Assembly (NCBI GenBank): GCA_965230065.1
Contig: OZ245942.1
Span: 6,386,001-6,450,000 of the forward strand
Reading direction: 5' to 3'
Origin: G965230065 sp965230065
GTDB lineage: Bacteria > Bacteroidota > Bacteroidia > Cytophagales > Cyclobacteriaceae
Length of the DNA: 64,000 nucleotides
The stretch's first letter is position 1. The number at the start of each line of letters is the position of its first letter. Below, one piece after another: positions 45,097 through 55,126 of this stretch. The translations under genes and the position numbers were made by a program. The notes beneath the pieces are model-generated. The model was not told the DNA's origin. It worked only from the letters and a program-made list of their open reading frames with translations, and did no database searches.

Positions 45097-46837
45097 ATGC
45101 TACCCCTTATGTTCCGCACAATTTTAACCTGTTTTGCTTGTATGTGTTTCGCTTTTCAACTTTTAGCGCAAAAAGCCCATCTTTCAGGCACTTTAGAACG
45201 TGCTCCACAGGAAACAATCCATGTTTTATTGTATCCTGAATTCGGTTATGGACATGGGTATTTGGGCCGGCCTGTTGATTCCCTGTCTACTGAAGAAGAT
45301 ACTTTTTCCTTTACTACTGATCCCGGCAAGTATGTACTGGCAGTTTTTGGAATCAACCACGATCCGTTGATTATTCCGGTGATCCTCAAACAGCCCGGAG
45401 CAAATGAAACACTCACACAGTGCATTTAGCTCCCCTTAGTCTTCAGGAGCCTGTCAATTCTGTAAAACTAATAGGGGAATTTTGCGAATGGCGAAAGGAA
45501 AATGGCATTGCCATGCAACAAAAAGGAGAGCAATGGGTATTGGAAGCCGATACGCTCCTGGAGGAAGGAAAGCCGTACAGTTTTGTAGTCAACGACAAGT
45601 TTCGTACACACATGCCCTCTGCAGAAGTTGAATTTACCACCATGCGGGGAAATTTCAACAACCTGTATCAAAACAAAACCATTATATTTGATCCGGCTGC
45701 TTTTGCAGAGCATGGCACAGCAAGTAAGGCTGAATGGGCCAAGGGATCTATCAATCCGGATTATAAAAATATGGCAGATAGCCTGCTCGCTTTAGAACCC
45801 GTGAAAAGGGAGTTATTGCGTGGATTGAAGAACCAGGAAAATGAAGGTGAAGACAAGGCCAGGCAATACCTTGAAAGATTTGAAGATATCCGGCAAAAAT
45901 ATGCTGCGAACTTTGAGCAAATTTTGGTAGAAAAAGAAATAGAAAATACGCGCCTGAAATACCCTGTAATGCTGGACGCATCTAAAGCAATTCACCAAAA
46001 AGCCGACAGTTTACAACTATTAGGCATATTCCACTCCGAAAATTATCAGGCCTTTTTCAAGCAGGCTATCAAACTTGCTGACGAGCTCGATCCTCACTCC
46101 TACCTGTTGAACGGTAATTTTGCAAACTTCTTTGCTTCCATTGATTTACATATTAAGCAACCTACCTTTCCCAGGGAGCTTTATGGTATTGAAAATGACC
46201 ATTTTTATCATTATCTGATGAACTTTGTAGATACCACTCCTGAAGAGCAACTTGCCGCAGGAATCCTGCACAGCCTGGGATATTATTACACATTTGACAA
46301 AAATATTGAGAGGGCAGAAACGGTTTTGTTAAAGCTGAAAAATGAGTATCCGGATAGCAGGGAGGTGCAGGCAGGATATGTTGACACACAATTAAAAGGC
46401 TTAAAAGTGAGTGCAGGCGCCAAAGCTCCTGATTTTGCGGTGCAAACGACCATCGGTGACAGTTTACGGATGAGTGACCTGCCAGGAAAATACATTTTCA
46501 TAGATTTTTGGGGTACATGGTGTGGCCCATGTATTCATGAGATTCCCAATATCAAAGCACTATCCAAAGCATTTTCTACTGAGCTTTTACAAGTTGTAGG
46601 ACTTGCCCAGGACCGCCCCGCAAACCTGGCCAAATATGTGGAGAAAGAAGCTTTGCCATATCCTAATGCCGTAGCTGAGCAGGCGGTTAAAGACTATGGC
46701 ATTACGGCCTTTCCCACAACTTTCTAAATTGCCCCGACGGAAAAATTATTGACAAAAATTTAAGAGGGAAAGATTTGGTATCACTGGTTGAAAAAAGTAT
46801 TCAGGCATACAAAGAAGAAATCTCCACTGGAAATTAA
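45097..46837 (+). pseudogene. TlpA-type thioredoxin lipoprotein/periplasmic protein, broken by two frameshifts
   Basis: Three frames join into one protein. Part 1 (45097-45429) has a signal peptide and ends LKQPGANETLTQCI-stop. Part 2 is open from 45408 to 46727 and continues naturally as HLAPLSLQEPVNSV, ending with a thioredoxin domain (FIDFWGTWCGPCIHEIPN) and the cis-proline FPTTF-stop. Part 3 (46724-46837) supplies the missing tail NCPDGKIIDKNLRGKDL to TAA at 46837. Shift 1 is explained by an extra CA in CTCACACAGTG (ETLTVHL restored if removed). Shift 2 is explained by one lost T in ACTTTCTAAAT. TlpA-like proteins reduce disulfides in the periplasm. It may be a true pseudogene, a slippage-prone gene or two sequencing errors. 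Confidence 0.75.
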
Positions 46838-46853
46838 ACCATCTAATGTTTCA

Positions 46854-48443
46854 TTATTTTCTGATCGTTACCGCACTGGGTTGAAGAAGGGGTTCTTGTT
46901 CAACCCTTCTCAGCCATTGGTTCCACCTTTTTTCAAAATTTTGCAGGGCTATTTTCTTTTCAATATTACTTAAACTACTATGGGTTAATGAATTCATAAT
47001 CAATTGCTTAATACCTCTAAGGTCAAGTCCCCAGGCGAGGAAAACTGACCAGTAGTCGGGCGTTACACCTTTGTAATCAAAAACCCCGGGGTCATCAGGA
47101 CTGATGGTGCATACGATGCCCTGGTTAAGGTATTGCACCGCCGGATGAATGCGTAAGTCAAGTACATATCCTAAAATCTGATTACTCAATGGATTAACTT
47201 CTATGGCTATATCCATCTGCTTCACTAACTTTTGTAATGAAGGGAATCGGAAAAGATTGAAGCCATGCCCAATACGTTTTGTATCTAGTAAAACAGCATC
47301 GTATAAGTTGGTAACAGAAGCCCAACCGCTTTCCCCATCATGAAAAAAGAAAGGAACATCTACGCCATATACCTGTCGGAGCGAGTCCCTTTTGAGCCAG
47401 GTATCCAGATAATGCAGGGTGGTGTTTCCCTCATCTTCTTCGGCTACCAAGTCGTAACCCGAAATAAAATCGGGGTATTTTTGTTTTAGCTGAAAGGCAT
47501 ATTCGTAATCTTTATCAATGGCATCTTTGGTATTGAAGCGCGAATTGGTATGGATTAATTTTAAGGTGAAATCAGGATATTTTTTTTGTGTCTCAGCCAA
47601 AACTTCTTGGTAGTACTGGACGGTGCTGTCGCCATTGAAATACCCCGAGCCCAGCGGATGCTCGAGGTCGTATTTGTCAGCTCCCAAAAAAGCCCTGAAC
47701 TCTACATGCTGAATGCCATCAGCGGCCAGGGTATCCAGTGCCGCTTTATAGTATTCCTTAAATACCGGCTGGTAATTCACAAACAGCCCAATGCGGCGAA
47801 AGCAATTTTCAAACTCTTTCCAGATATTGACAGAGTCTTCACCAATACTGGCGTCAAATGTAAGCAAGTCGTATAGTTGGGCTTCATAGTCTGGTAATTG
47901 TGCTTTCAAAGTTTTGGCTGGTACAAAACCATCCGGAGCCTCCCCTTCTTTGAAAAACTGTAATTGTCCTTTTACATACTGTTCGGTACCCTCTTCCCAA
48001 AACACATAACAATTCGGGAATTTGGTGGAGTGCTCCACAATCCAGTGAAAATCACCCGAAGCTGATGGGTGAATGTGCAAAATCCCCCCTTTAGGCATTT
48101 TCCGGAAAACCTTAAAAAGCAAAGTTTCTTCCATAAACGCTTTAGACTTATAAAAATACCGGGCCGGTGGGAAAAAATCTTTGGTTTTCGCACCCGCAAT
48201 CAGGGAGTCTCTTAGGGTTAAAAGTTTTTCATTGATTGCTTTTTCTTGTGAAGAAAGTTGTATGTCTGCATCAAAAGAAAGCGCGCTGTCTTTGGCTACC
48301 AGTTGCTGGCGGTCCTGGAGGTAGTTTTGTTTGGTTGAATAACTACCAAAATCTGATTGTTCATTTATGATATTTTCTGTATTGCCAGTGCAACTAATTA
48401 ACAGAACGAAAAAGACAGGGATAATAAGATTTATTGCAGGCAT
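46854..48443 (-). CDS. ADGF-type adenosine deaminase lipoprotein
   Basis: 529 residues from ATG at 48443, giving a lipoprotein signal with Cys18 (VFFVLLISC); the longer start at 48470 is less good. Metal-dependent deaminase of the adenosine-deaminase-related growth factor/ADA2 group. Metal ligands are in GGILHIHPSASGD; the later ligands and catalytic residues in FFFHDGESGW, RIGHGFNLF and TISPDDPGVF. Length and the N-terminal extension fit ADGF rather than the short cytosolic ADA. It should turn adenosine into inosine outside the inner membrane. Convergent with the broken thioredoxin gene and divergent from the SusC/SusD pair 206 bases away, which may import the nucleoside products; that link is inference. 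Confidence 0.88.
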   Translation of the reverse strand: MPAINLIIPVFFVLLISCTGNTENIINEQSDFGSYSTKQNYLQDRQQLVAKDSALSFDADIQLSSQEKAINEKLLTLRDSLIAGAKTKDFFPPARYFYKSKAFMEETLLFKVFRKMPKGGILHIHPSASGDFHWIVEHSTKFPNCYVFWEEGTEQYVKGQLQFFKEGEAPDGFVPAKTLKAQLPDYEAQLYDLLTFDASIGEDSVNIWKEFENCFRRIGLFVNYQPVFKEYYKAALDTLAADGIQHVEFRAFLGADKYDLEHPLGSGYFNGDSTVQYYQEVLAETQKKYPDFTLKLIHTNSRFNTKDAIDKDYEYAFQLKQKYPDFISGYDLVAEEDEGNTTLHYLDTWLKRDSLRQVYGVDVPFFFHDGESGWASVTNLYDAVLLDTKRIGHGFNLFRFPSLQKLVKQMDIAIEVNPLSNQILGYVLDLRIHPAVQYLNQGIVCTISPDDPGVFDYKGVTPDYWSVFLAWGLDLRGIKQLIMNSLTHSSLSNIEKKIALQNFEKRWNQWLRRVEQEPLLQPSAVTIRK

Positions 48444-48529
48444 AAAACAGACTAAATTAAAAAAAGACAAAGGTACAACGAAGGTTATACTTTAATGTGC
48501 GTAATGGCAGAAAAATGATAAAGATTTAA

Positions 48530-48562
48530 TAATCCTAATAATATATTAATATAATCCTAATA
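48530..48562 (+). repeat. Direct repeat TAATCCTAATA spaced 22 bases, upstream of susC
   Basis: Eleven-base copies at 48530-48540 and 48552-48562, start to start 22 bases, or two helical turns, so both would face the same side of the DNA. They lie 88 bases upstream of the SusC-like start, in the divergent gap shared with the deaminase gene. Likely a paired activator or repressor site. A TACTTTTA box (48594-48601) near the start resembles the TAnnTTTG promoter element but lacks a well-spaced -33 box. Confidence 0.4.
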
Positions 48563-48649
48563 TTGTCTTAACCTCTCGAAAAAGCAAATAATATACTTTT
48601 ACGCCCTTATTAAAAATTACAAAATATTAACAAACCTACTCCTAAATTT

Positions 48650-51600
48650 ATGTATTCAAAATTTCGATTAACAAAACTCAAATATGCTTTCGCATGTTTG
48701 ATAGCCTGGGCTGGATTTAGTACTAATCCATCCCATGCGATTTCAGCCACTTTTGACAAGGAGTTATTTTTTTATTCAAAAGCTCTTTTTTCAAATGGTT
48801 TATCTGTTGTTCAACCAATTTCAGGTGTGGTTACAGATGAAACAGGACAACCCTTACCCGGCGCGACAGTTATTGTGAAAGGAACAACCAACGGTACAAT
48901 TACTGCCGTTGATGGAAAATTTGTAATAGATGTGGATGCAGACGCCGATGTTACGCTTGTAATTTCTTTTGTGGGCTATCACCCGAAGGAAGTTTCTGTG
49001 ACCGGACAATCATCAATAAATGTTCAGTTAGCCCCGGATGTATCCGAGCTGAATGAGATTGTAGTGGTAGGTTACGGTACCCAAAAAAGGTCAGACGTAA
49101 CTGGCGCGGTGGCTTCTGTCAGTAGAGAGGGTTTTAACAAGGGTGTGGTAACAAACCCCGGTGAACTAATTCAGGGCAAATTGGCCGGGGTCAATATTGC
49201 CTCCAATAGTGGCGAACCGGGTGCCTCACAAGATGTAATTATCAGGGGTATTGGTAGCTTGCGTTCCGGAACAGAACCGCTTTACGTGGTGGATGGTTTT
49301 TTGTTGGACAATTCTTCTAATGGCACCCCCACCAACCCCCTAAATTTTCTTAATCCTAACGATATAGAAAGTATTGATGTCCTTAAAGATGCCAGTGCTG
49401 CCGCAGTGTATGGTTCCAGGGCATCCAATGGGGTTGTTGTCATCACTACCAAAAAAGGACAGGGAAAACCTCAGGTAAATCTTTCATTGTCTGCTGGATT
49501 ATCCTCCATGGCCAAAAAAATAGATGTGTTTGAAGCCGATGAGTTTCGCAGGCAGGTTGTAGCCGTGGGCGGTACACTGGAAGATTTAGGCGCGAATACA
49601 GATTGGCAGGATGAGTTAAGCCAAACCGGAGTCTCGAGCAACGTGAATTTATCCATGAGCGGAGCCAGCAACAAGATGTTTTCCTATTTTGCATCAGTTG
49701 GCTATCAGGATCAGGAAGGCATTTTGAAGAATAGCGACCTCAAGCGTTATTCGGGGAAACTGAACCTAAACCAAAAGGCATTCAACGGCAGGTTAAACGT
49801 AGATTATAACCTTACGGCCTCCCGCACGGAAAATTTACGTCCCGTCATCACATCCACCATAAGCGATATGCTTAGTTTGAATCCAACGGTATCTCCGTAT
49901 ACTAATGGAGAGCCTACCTTATTGCCAACAAACGCTTTAAACCCGGTTAAAAGGTATGAGCTTTTCAGTGATTTAGCCATCAATAACCGTATCCTGGCTT
50001 CTATTTCACCATCCTTTGAAATCATTGATGGCCTAACTTATAAATTAAACCTTGGCGTTGATTATTCAGCTACCAACAGGGACCAACAGTACAAACCCTT
50101 TCCAGAAGTTGTGAATGAGTCAGATGTTTCAGACGGTTCACTGGTAAGTAGCATTAGTACTAATACCAACCAACTGGTAGAGAATACGCTTACTTACAAT
50201 TGGAACAATGATGTTCACAACCTTACCCTACTAGGGGGGCAGTCGTACCAAAGTTTTTTAGATGAAACAAGGGTGTTTTCATACAGGGGCTTTGCCGATA
50301 ATAATATTGAACCCAAGTACCAGGACCAAACCAGTACCGATGAATACCCCACCACTGTAAATTCGGCAGCCTTTAAGAACGAACTACAGTCATTTTTTGG
50401 AAGACTCAACTATGCGTATGCTGATAAATATTTATTAACCGCAACTTTCCGTGCCGATGGTTCCTCGAAGTTCGGGGAAAACAACAAATACGGTTATTTC
50501 CCTTCTTTTGCCTTAGGATGGAACATGAGCAACGAAGGTTTTATGGCAAACTCCTTTTTCAATAACTTAAAATTACGTGCAAGCTGGGGGCAAACAGGTA
50601 ATCAGGAAATCCCTCCTAAAATTACAAAAGCAAGTTATTCTGAAGACAGATTAATAACAGGTGCAGGTAGCCTCAGCACTTATCCTATTGATACCGATGC
50701 CACTTCCATTGATGGTTATCCTTACGGAATTGTTTTTACGCGTTTGGCAAACCCTGATTTACAATGGGAAGTTTCCTCTCAGGTAGATATAGGAGTTGAT
50801 TTTGCATTCTTTAATTATCGTTTGAGTGGAACCATAGATTATTTCAATAAGGTATCATCCAATATTTTATTAGAAGTTGTTCCTCCGGATCCTGTGGAAC
50901 CAACTGCTTTATACTGGACCAATATCCCGGATATGAAAATCCTTAACAGTGGTTTGGAGCTGGCCCTGGATTACCAAAGCGATATGCAACGGGACTTCTC
51001 CTACAATATAGGTGGTAACATTACCTATATTCAAAACAAGGTAGAAGATTCACCCTATGCAGTATTGACAACCGGGGCGGCCCAGGGTTCTGGCCAAACT
51101 GGTGCTACCATCAATGGGTATGTCAATGGTGAGCCTGTAGGCGCATTTTATATGCTTCAGTTTGATGGCATTAATGCTGAAACCGGACTGAACATGTTCA
51201 AAGACATCAATGGAGATGGTGAAGTATTGGATGATGACCGTAGCGTTGTTGGAAGTGCTATTCCTAAACTGATCTACGCCTATTATCTCAACCTGAGGTA
51301 CAAAGCTTTTGACCTGGGTTTAAACTTCAACGGAGTAGCAGGAAATGATGTGTATAATCATACAACCATGACACTGTTCACCAAAGCGCAGTTGGCCAAA
51401 TCTAATAACACCACTGATTTTGCTGTGCAGTACCCCGATGAGTTACTGAGCAATGCCAATACCGTATCTACACGATATTTGGAGAAAGGCTCTTTCTTAA
51501 GATTGAATAACGCTACCATCGGATATAACTTAAATACTGAAAAAATCGGGTTGGGGGATGCAATCCAGAATATCCGTTTTTCGGTAACAGGGCAAAACCT

Positions 51601-51742
51601 TTTTGTGATAACCGACTACTCGGGATTTGACCCTGAAGTCAATACAGGATCTGTATCTGGTGAAATCCAAACTTTCGGGATCGACCGATTTACCTATCCA
51701 AGGGCCAGAACGTTCTTGTTCAGTCTTAATGTAACCTTCTAA
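48650..51742 (+). CDS. SusC/RagA-type TonB-dependent outer-membrane transporter
   Basis: 1030 residues. Signal region (residues 1-30), then a carboxypeptidase-regulatory-like domain (about 58-135; GVVTDETGQPLPGATVIVKG), a TonB box-like stretch (LNEIVVVGYGTQKR) and the plug domain with the SusC signature DVLKDASAAAVYGSRASNGV. A 22-strand barrel runs to the aromatic end FLFSLNVTF. It imports oligomers or other large nutrients using TonB energy, with SusD as lid. The susD gene follows after 35 bases. No glycoside hydrolase is nearby, so a carbohydrate substrate cannot be assumed. The divergent neighbour is an adenosine deaminase, which hints at nucleosides or nucleic acid fragments. Confidence 0.93.
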   Translation: MYSKFRLTKLKYAFACLIAWAGFSTNPSHAISATFDKELFFYSKALFSNGLSVVQPISGVVTDETGQPLPGATVIVKGTTNGTITAVDGKFVIDVDADADVTLVISFVGYHPKEVSVTGQSSINVQLAPDVSELNEIVVVGYGTQKRSDVTGAVASVSREGFNKGVVTNPGELIQGKLAGVNIASNSGEPGASQDVIIRGIGSLRSGTEPLYVVDGFLLDNSSNGTPTNPLNFLNPNDIESIDVLKDASAAAVYGSRASNGVVVITTKKGQGKPQVNLSLSAGLSSMAKKIDVFEADEFRRQVVAVGGTLEDLGANTDWQDELSQTGVSSNVNLSMSGASNKMFSYFASVGYQDQEGILKNSDLKRYSGKLNLNQKAFNGRLNVDYNLTASRTENLRPVITSTISDMLSLNPTVSPYTNGEPTLLPTNALNPVKRYELFSDLAINNRILASISPSFEIIDGLTYKLNLGVDYSATNRDQQYKPFPEVVNESDVSDGSLVSSISTNTNQLVENTLTYNWNNDVHNLTLLGGQSYQSFLDETRVFSYRGFADNNIEPKYQDQTSTDEYPTTVNSAAFKNELQSFFGRLNYAYADKYLLTATFRADGSSKFGENNKYGYFPSFALGWNMSNEGFMANSFFNNLKLRASWGQTGNQEIPPKITKASYSEDRLITGAGSLSTYPIDTDATSIDGYPYGIVFTRLANPDLQWEVSSQVDIGVDFAFFNYRLSGTIDYFNKVSSNILLEVVPPDPVEPTALYWTNIPDMKILNSGLELALDYQSDMQRDFSYNIGGNITYIQNKVEDSPYAVLTTGAAQGSGQTGATINGYVNGEPVGAFYMLQFDGINAETGLNMFKDINGDGEVLDDDRSVVGSAIPKLIYAYYLNLRYKAFDLGLNFNGVAGNDVYNHTTMTLFTKAQLAKSNNTTDFAVQYPDELLSNANTVSTRYLEKGSFLRLNNATIGYNLNTEKIGLGDAIQNIRFSVTGQNLFVITDYSGFDPEVNTGSVSGEIQTFGIDRFTYPRARTFLFSLNVTF

Positions 51743-51777
51743 CAACCCTTTCAATCGCTAATTGAAAACCAAATACT

Positions 51778-53523
51778 ATGAAAAACAATAGATTTTATAA
51801 GACACTGCCGGTTATTCTATTTTTAATTGCATTTTTCTCATGCACTGACTTAGAAGAAGAAATACTTGATGAGTCGCTTACAGGAACCGGGCAAGCAGAA
51901 GTTGTGAGTGGTTCCATAGCTCCGGTTTATGGTTTACTGCGCCAGGTATGGATGCATACAGTTAACTTTGGCCTTCAGGAAGTAGCCTCTGATGAAGGTA
52001 TCCTTCCCTATCGTGGCGGTACTGACTGGTTTGATGGTGGCAAATTCATGGCAGTCCACCAGCACCTGATGACCCCCGGCAATAGCCTGGTTGGGGATGC
52101 CTGGACCTATATCACATTAACCCTATCAAGGGCTGTGATTGCAGAGGAGAGATTGAGGCAAGAATCTGAAAAGGGTAATACAAAAGCCAGGGACGCCCTT
52201 TACGAAATGATAGCCATGAAGGCCTACCTCAATATGCTGGCACTTGATAACTGGGGCCTTGTTTTTAAGAAAGAAAACTCGGACCAAATATCTGAAATTC
52301 TTAGGGGCCAAGAGGCCATTGAGTATATCGAGAATGAATTTTTATCAGTGGTGGATGTCATGAACAATGATAATGGCCAAGGCAGGTTAACACAAGATGC
52401 CGTAAAAGCTTTATTGGCACGCTTATATTTGAATGCCGCCGTATATCGCGATCCTTATGGCACGCCCGAATTTATGGCAGCCGATATGGACAAGGTAATT
52501 CAATATACCAATGAGATTATTTCAGGCCCATATTCACTGTCATCTGAGTATTTTGATTTGTTCAGTGATGAAAACAGTAGTAATCCAGAAATTATATTTG
52601 CACTAGACCAAAGAGGGGTTCTACAAACGGAGCACCAACGGTGGGCTTATTGGTCCATATCGGGCGACCAGGTGCCAAGACCGGAATTCCCGAACACCCG
52701 TGGAACGGATGCAGTAGCAGCTACCACTGATTTCTACCAGACCTGGGTAGATGCTTACGGTAGTGTTGACCCAGCCGACGCTGATGCACGTTTCTTTTTA
52801 GAAAATACGGTGATCCCTGAAGACCTTCAAGATCTTTCCGGGGTAACCCCGGGAGATGATTCAAACCATTTCTATTGCGTACCTGCCGAAGATTTTGAAA
52901 TCAACAGGGGAATACTTCGTGGTATTATTTGGGGCCCCAGAAAAGACGAAAGAGGCAACATTTTAACTTGCGAAGATGGAACTGTACGGGTATATCCGGT
53001 AGTAAATAGAAGAACAAGTGGTGCAAACCTGAGCTATGTTGATCATACGCTCAAAGTCGATTTTACCGCAGAGGGCAGCTTGCATAATACCGGTTACCGG
53101 TTTTCCAAATATCAATTCAGCCATACTGCTCCTAATTGTTGTTCCAATAGTAATGTTGATCTGGTTTTGATTCGTTTAGGAGAGATTTATTTAATGCGAG
53201 CCGAAGCAAAATTGAGAAAAGGTGATGTAGCTGGGGCATTAGCCGATGTGAATACCTTAAGAACTTCGAGGACTGCCCGCCCCGAACAAACGCCGGATGC
53301 ATTGACTTCCATTGACCTGGAAATATTGTACCGTGAAACAGGATTTGAGCTATACTGGGAAGGTTTTAGAAGAAACTATCAAATACGGTTTGGTAAATAT
53401 GAAGATACCTGGACAGACAAGAATGATAATGATGTTCATAAAAGGCTGTTCCCAGTTCCGCAAAAAGCGATTGATGGGGCTTCTAGTGAAGATGGCTTTT
53501 TAGTACAAAACCCTGGATATTAA
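51778..53523 (+). CDS. SusD/RagB-family nutrient-binding lipoprotein
   Basis: 581 residues. Lipoprotein signal with Cys22 (FLIAFFSC), followed by acidic residues (TDLEEE) that fit surface export of Bacteroidota lipoproteins. SusD fold: N-terminal helices with AYLNMLALDNWG, DAVKALLARLYLNAAVY (the TPR-like core) and the C-terminal VDLVLIRLGEIYLMRAEAK, then ILYRETGFELYWEGFRR. It caps the SusC channel and selects ligand. Second gene of the susCD operon, closed by a strong terminator. Confidence 0.93.
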   Translation: MKNNRFYKTLPVILFLIAFFSCTDLEEEILDESLTGTGQAEVVSGSIAPVYGLLRQVWMHTVNFGLQEVASDEGILPYRGGTDWFDGGKFMAVHQHLMTPGNSLVGDAWTYITLTLSRAVIAEERLRQESEKGNTKARDALYEMIAMKAYLNMLALDNWGLVFKKENSDQISEILRGQEAIEYIENEFLSVVDVMNNDNGQGRLTQDAVKALLARLYLNAAVYRDPYGTPEFMAADMDKVIQYTNEIISGPYSLSSEYFDLFSDENSSNPEIIFALDQRGVLQTEHQRWAYWSISGDQVPRPEFPNTRGTDAVAATTDFYQTWVDAYGSVDPADADARFFLENTVIPEDLQDLSGVTPGDDSNHFYCVPAEDFEINRGILRGIIWGPRKDERGNILTCEDGTVRVYPVVNRRTSGANLSYVDHTLKVDFTAEGSLHNTGYRFSKYQFSHTAPNCCSNSNVDLVLIRLGEIYLMRAEAKLRKGDVAGALADVNTLRTSRTARPEQTPDALTSIDLEILYRETGFELYWEGFRRNYQIRFGKYEDTWTDKNDNDVHKRLFPVPQKAIDGASSEDGFLVQNPGY

Positions 53524-53542
53524 ACTCAAATAAAACCAGAAC

Positions 53543-53575
53543 GATAAGGCAAGGAACTTTTTTCCTTGCCTTATC
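53543..53575. terminator. Strong bidirectional terminator between susD and pepP
   Basis: Perfect 14-pair stem: GATAAGGCAAGGAA (53543-53556) with TTCCTTGCCTTATC (53562-53575), loop CTTTT. It serves susD (stop 53523) and possibly the convergent aminopeptidase gene (stop 53620). Confidence 0.8.
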
Positions 53576-53619
53576 TACATTTTGCAACATTTATTGCAAT
53601 CTTTTCCTGCTGTTAGCAA

Positions 53620-54918
53620 TCATTTCTCGTTCAACCGCATCAATTCTTCGATCTCCTCCACCTCAATCGGAATATTTTTCATCAAATCTTCCACCCCATT
53701 ATCTGTAATCACAATGTTATTTTCTAAACGGATGCCCAGCTTTTCTTCCCGAATGTAAATGCCTGGCTCAACAGTGAAAACCATACCGGGCTCAAATTTG
53801 CGGTAAATGTTGCCCACATCGTGTACGTCCAGCCCCAGGTGATGGGAAGTGCCATGCATGAAGTATTTGCGGTACAGCGGTTTGTCTTTGTCCTGGTTTT
53901 CCACTTCATTTTTGTCCAGCAGGCCCAACCCAATCAACTCCGATTCCATGATTTTGCCAATTTCCTTGTGGTACTCTTTGATGGTATTGCCGGGTTGTAA
54001 CAACTGGTAAGCTTCCCGTTTCACACGCAAAACCGCATTGTATACAGCTTTTTGCCTTTCGGTGAATTTTCCACCTACCGGAACGGTGCGGGTCATATCC
54101 GCATTGTAATTGGCATATTCGGCACCCACATCCATCAAAATTAAATCACCTTCTTTGCATTCCCGGCTATTTTCTACGTAATGCAACACACAGGCATTTT
54201 CCCCGGAAGCCACAATAGGTTCATAAGCAAAGCCCCGCGAACGATGGCGCATAAATTCGTGCATATATTCCGCTTCAATTTCATACTCCATCACGCCTGG
54301 CTTGATGAATTCCAGCACCCTTCTGAATCCTTTTTCAGTAATATCACAGGCATTTTGCAATACTTCAATTTCTTTCTCCGATTTGATGGGCCGTAACTGG
54401 TGCATAATCGGTGCCGAGCGTTCGTACTTGTGCAAAGGAAACTGCTGCTGGCAGGCTTTGATAAAACGCGCGTCCCGGGTTTCTACCACCACATCGGCCC
54501 GCAGGTGTTCGTTGGTATTCAGGTATACATGCTCAGCTTCGGCCATCAACATGCTGAATGTTTTTTGAAATTCACTGTTCCATATGATGGTTTCAATGCC
54601 GGATACTTCCCGGGCTTCTTCTTTGGTATACTTATGCCCTTCCCAAATGGCAATAAGCTCCGAAGTTTCTTTCAGAAAAAGAATTTCATGAAACTTCTCA
54701 TCCGGAAAATCGGGAAATATCACCAAAATACTGTCTTCCTGGTCAATGCCCGAGAGGTAATAAAGGTCGTTGTTTTGCCGGAAGCGCATCGTACCATCGG
54801 CGTTGGTAGGCATGATGTCGTTAGCATTAAAAACCGCTATGGAGTTGGGTTTCAGGTGTTTTTTAAAATTTTCACGGTTGTGGGTAAAAAGTTCCTTTCC
54901 AATGGGTATGTAGCGCAT
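53620..54918 (-). CDS. pepP: Xaa-Pro aminopeptidase (aminopeptidase P)
   Basis: 432 residues from ATG at 54918. The longer frame to 54999 is rejected because a good promoter lies inside it. Removes N-terminal residues preceding proline; dimetal M24 pita-bread enzyme, cytoplasmic. N-terminal aminopeptidase P domain about 1-135 (FNANDIMPTNADGTMRFRQN). Metal ligands: LILMDVGAEYANYNADMTRT (two Asp), the His of FMHGTSHHLGLDVHDVG, VFTVEPGIYI (Glu) and GIRLENNIVIT (Glu). The size matches bacterial PepP (about 430-440). Single gene, convergent with susD. Confident call. Confidence 0.93.
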   Translation of the reverse strand: MRYIPIGKELFTHNRENFKKHLKPNSIAVFNANDIMPTNADGTMRFRQNNDLYYLSGIDQEDSILVIFPDFPDEKFHEILFLKETSELIAIWEGHKYTKEEAREVSGIETIIWNSEFQKTFSMLMAEAEHVYLNTNEHLRADVVVETRDARFIKACQQQFPLHKYERSAPIMHQLRPIKSEKEIEVLQNACDITEKGFRRVLEFIKPGVMEYEIEAEYMHEFMRHRSRGFAYEPIVASGENACVLHYVENSRECKEGDLILMDVGAEYANYNADMTRTVPVGGKFTERQKAVYNAVLRVKREAYQLLQPGNTIKEYHKEIGKIMESELIGLGLLDKNEVENQDKDKPLYRKYFMHGTSHHLGLDVHDVGNIYRKFEPGMVFTVEPGIYIREEKLGIRLENNIVITDNGVEDLMKNIPIEVEEIEELMRLNEK

Positions 54919-54943
54919 AGTTTTGATTTCTGTGGTTATCAAA

Positions 54944-54975
54944 CAAAAGTAAGAAATAATCGTCCAAGTGTGCAA
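54944..54975 (-). promoter_or_regulatory. Promoter of the aminopeptidase P gene
   Basis: On the minus strand: TTG (54975-54973), 21-base spacer, TACTTTTG (54951-54944), an exact match to TAnnTTTG. It is 26 bases upstream of the ATG at 54918 and shows that this start is right. Confidence 0.65.
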
Positions 54976-55067
54976 TGACACCTTGTTTGTGTCCGCCACT
55001 TATCTAAAGAAACACAAATAGTGGCGGACAATTCCAGTATTACAGACAATTAAAAACCCAAGAAAAC

Positions 55068-55098
55068 TTCCCGTTTTCCATAAATGAAAATACCTTTG
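55068..55098 (+). promoter_or_regulatory. Promoter of the histidine operon
   Basis: TACCTTTG at 55091-55098 matches TAnnTTTG exactly; a weak -33 (TTC at 55068-55070) lies 20 bases before. Transcription would start about 55105, some 20 bases before the leader-peptide ATG. The same octamer recurs at 55200-55207 just before hisG and could be a second start. Confidence 0.5.
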
Positions 55099-55126
55099 CA
55101 GCCAACACCAGAAAGAATCTCTTGTG

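Noticed and set aside
45408..45429. Programmed frameshift in the thioredoxin-like gene
   Set aside because: No slippery heptamer with a downstream stem at either junction; a dinucleotide insertion and a one-base loss explain the shifts better.
54400..54978. 192-residue plus-strand frame opposite pepP
   Set aside because: Antisense to the N-terminal half of aminopeptidase P; covers its promoter.
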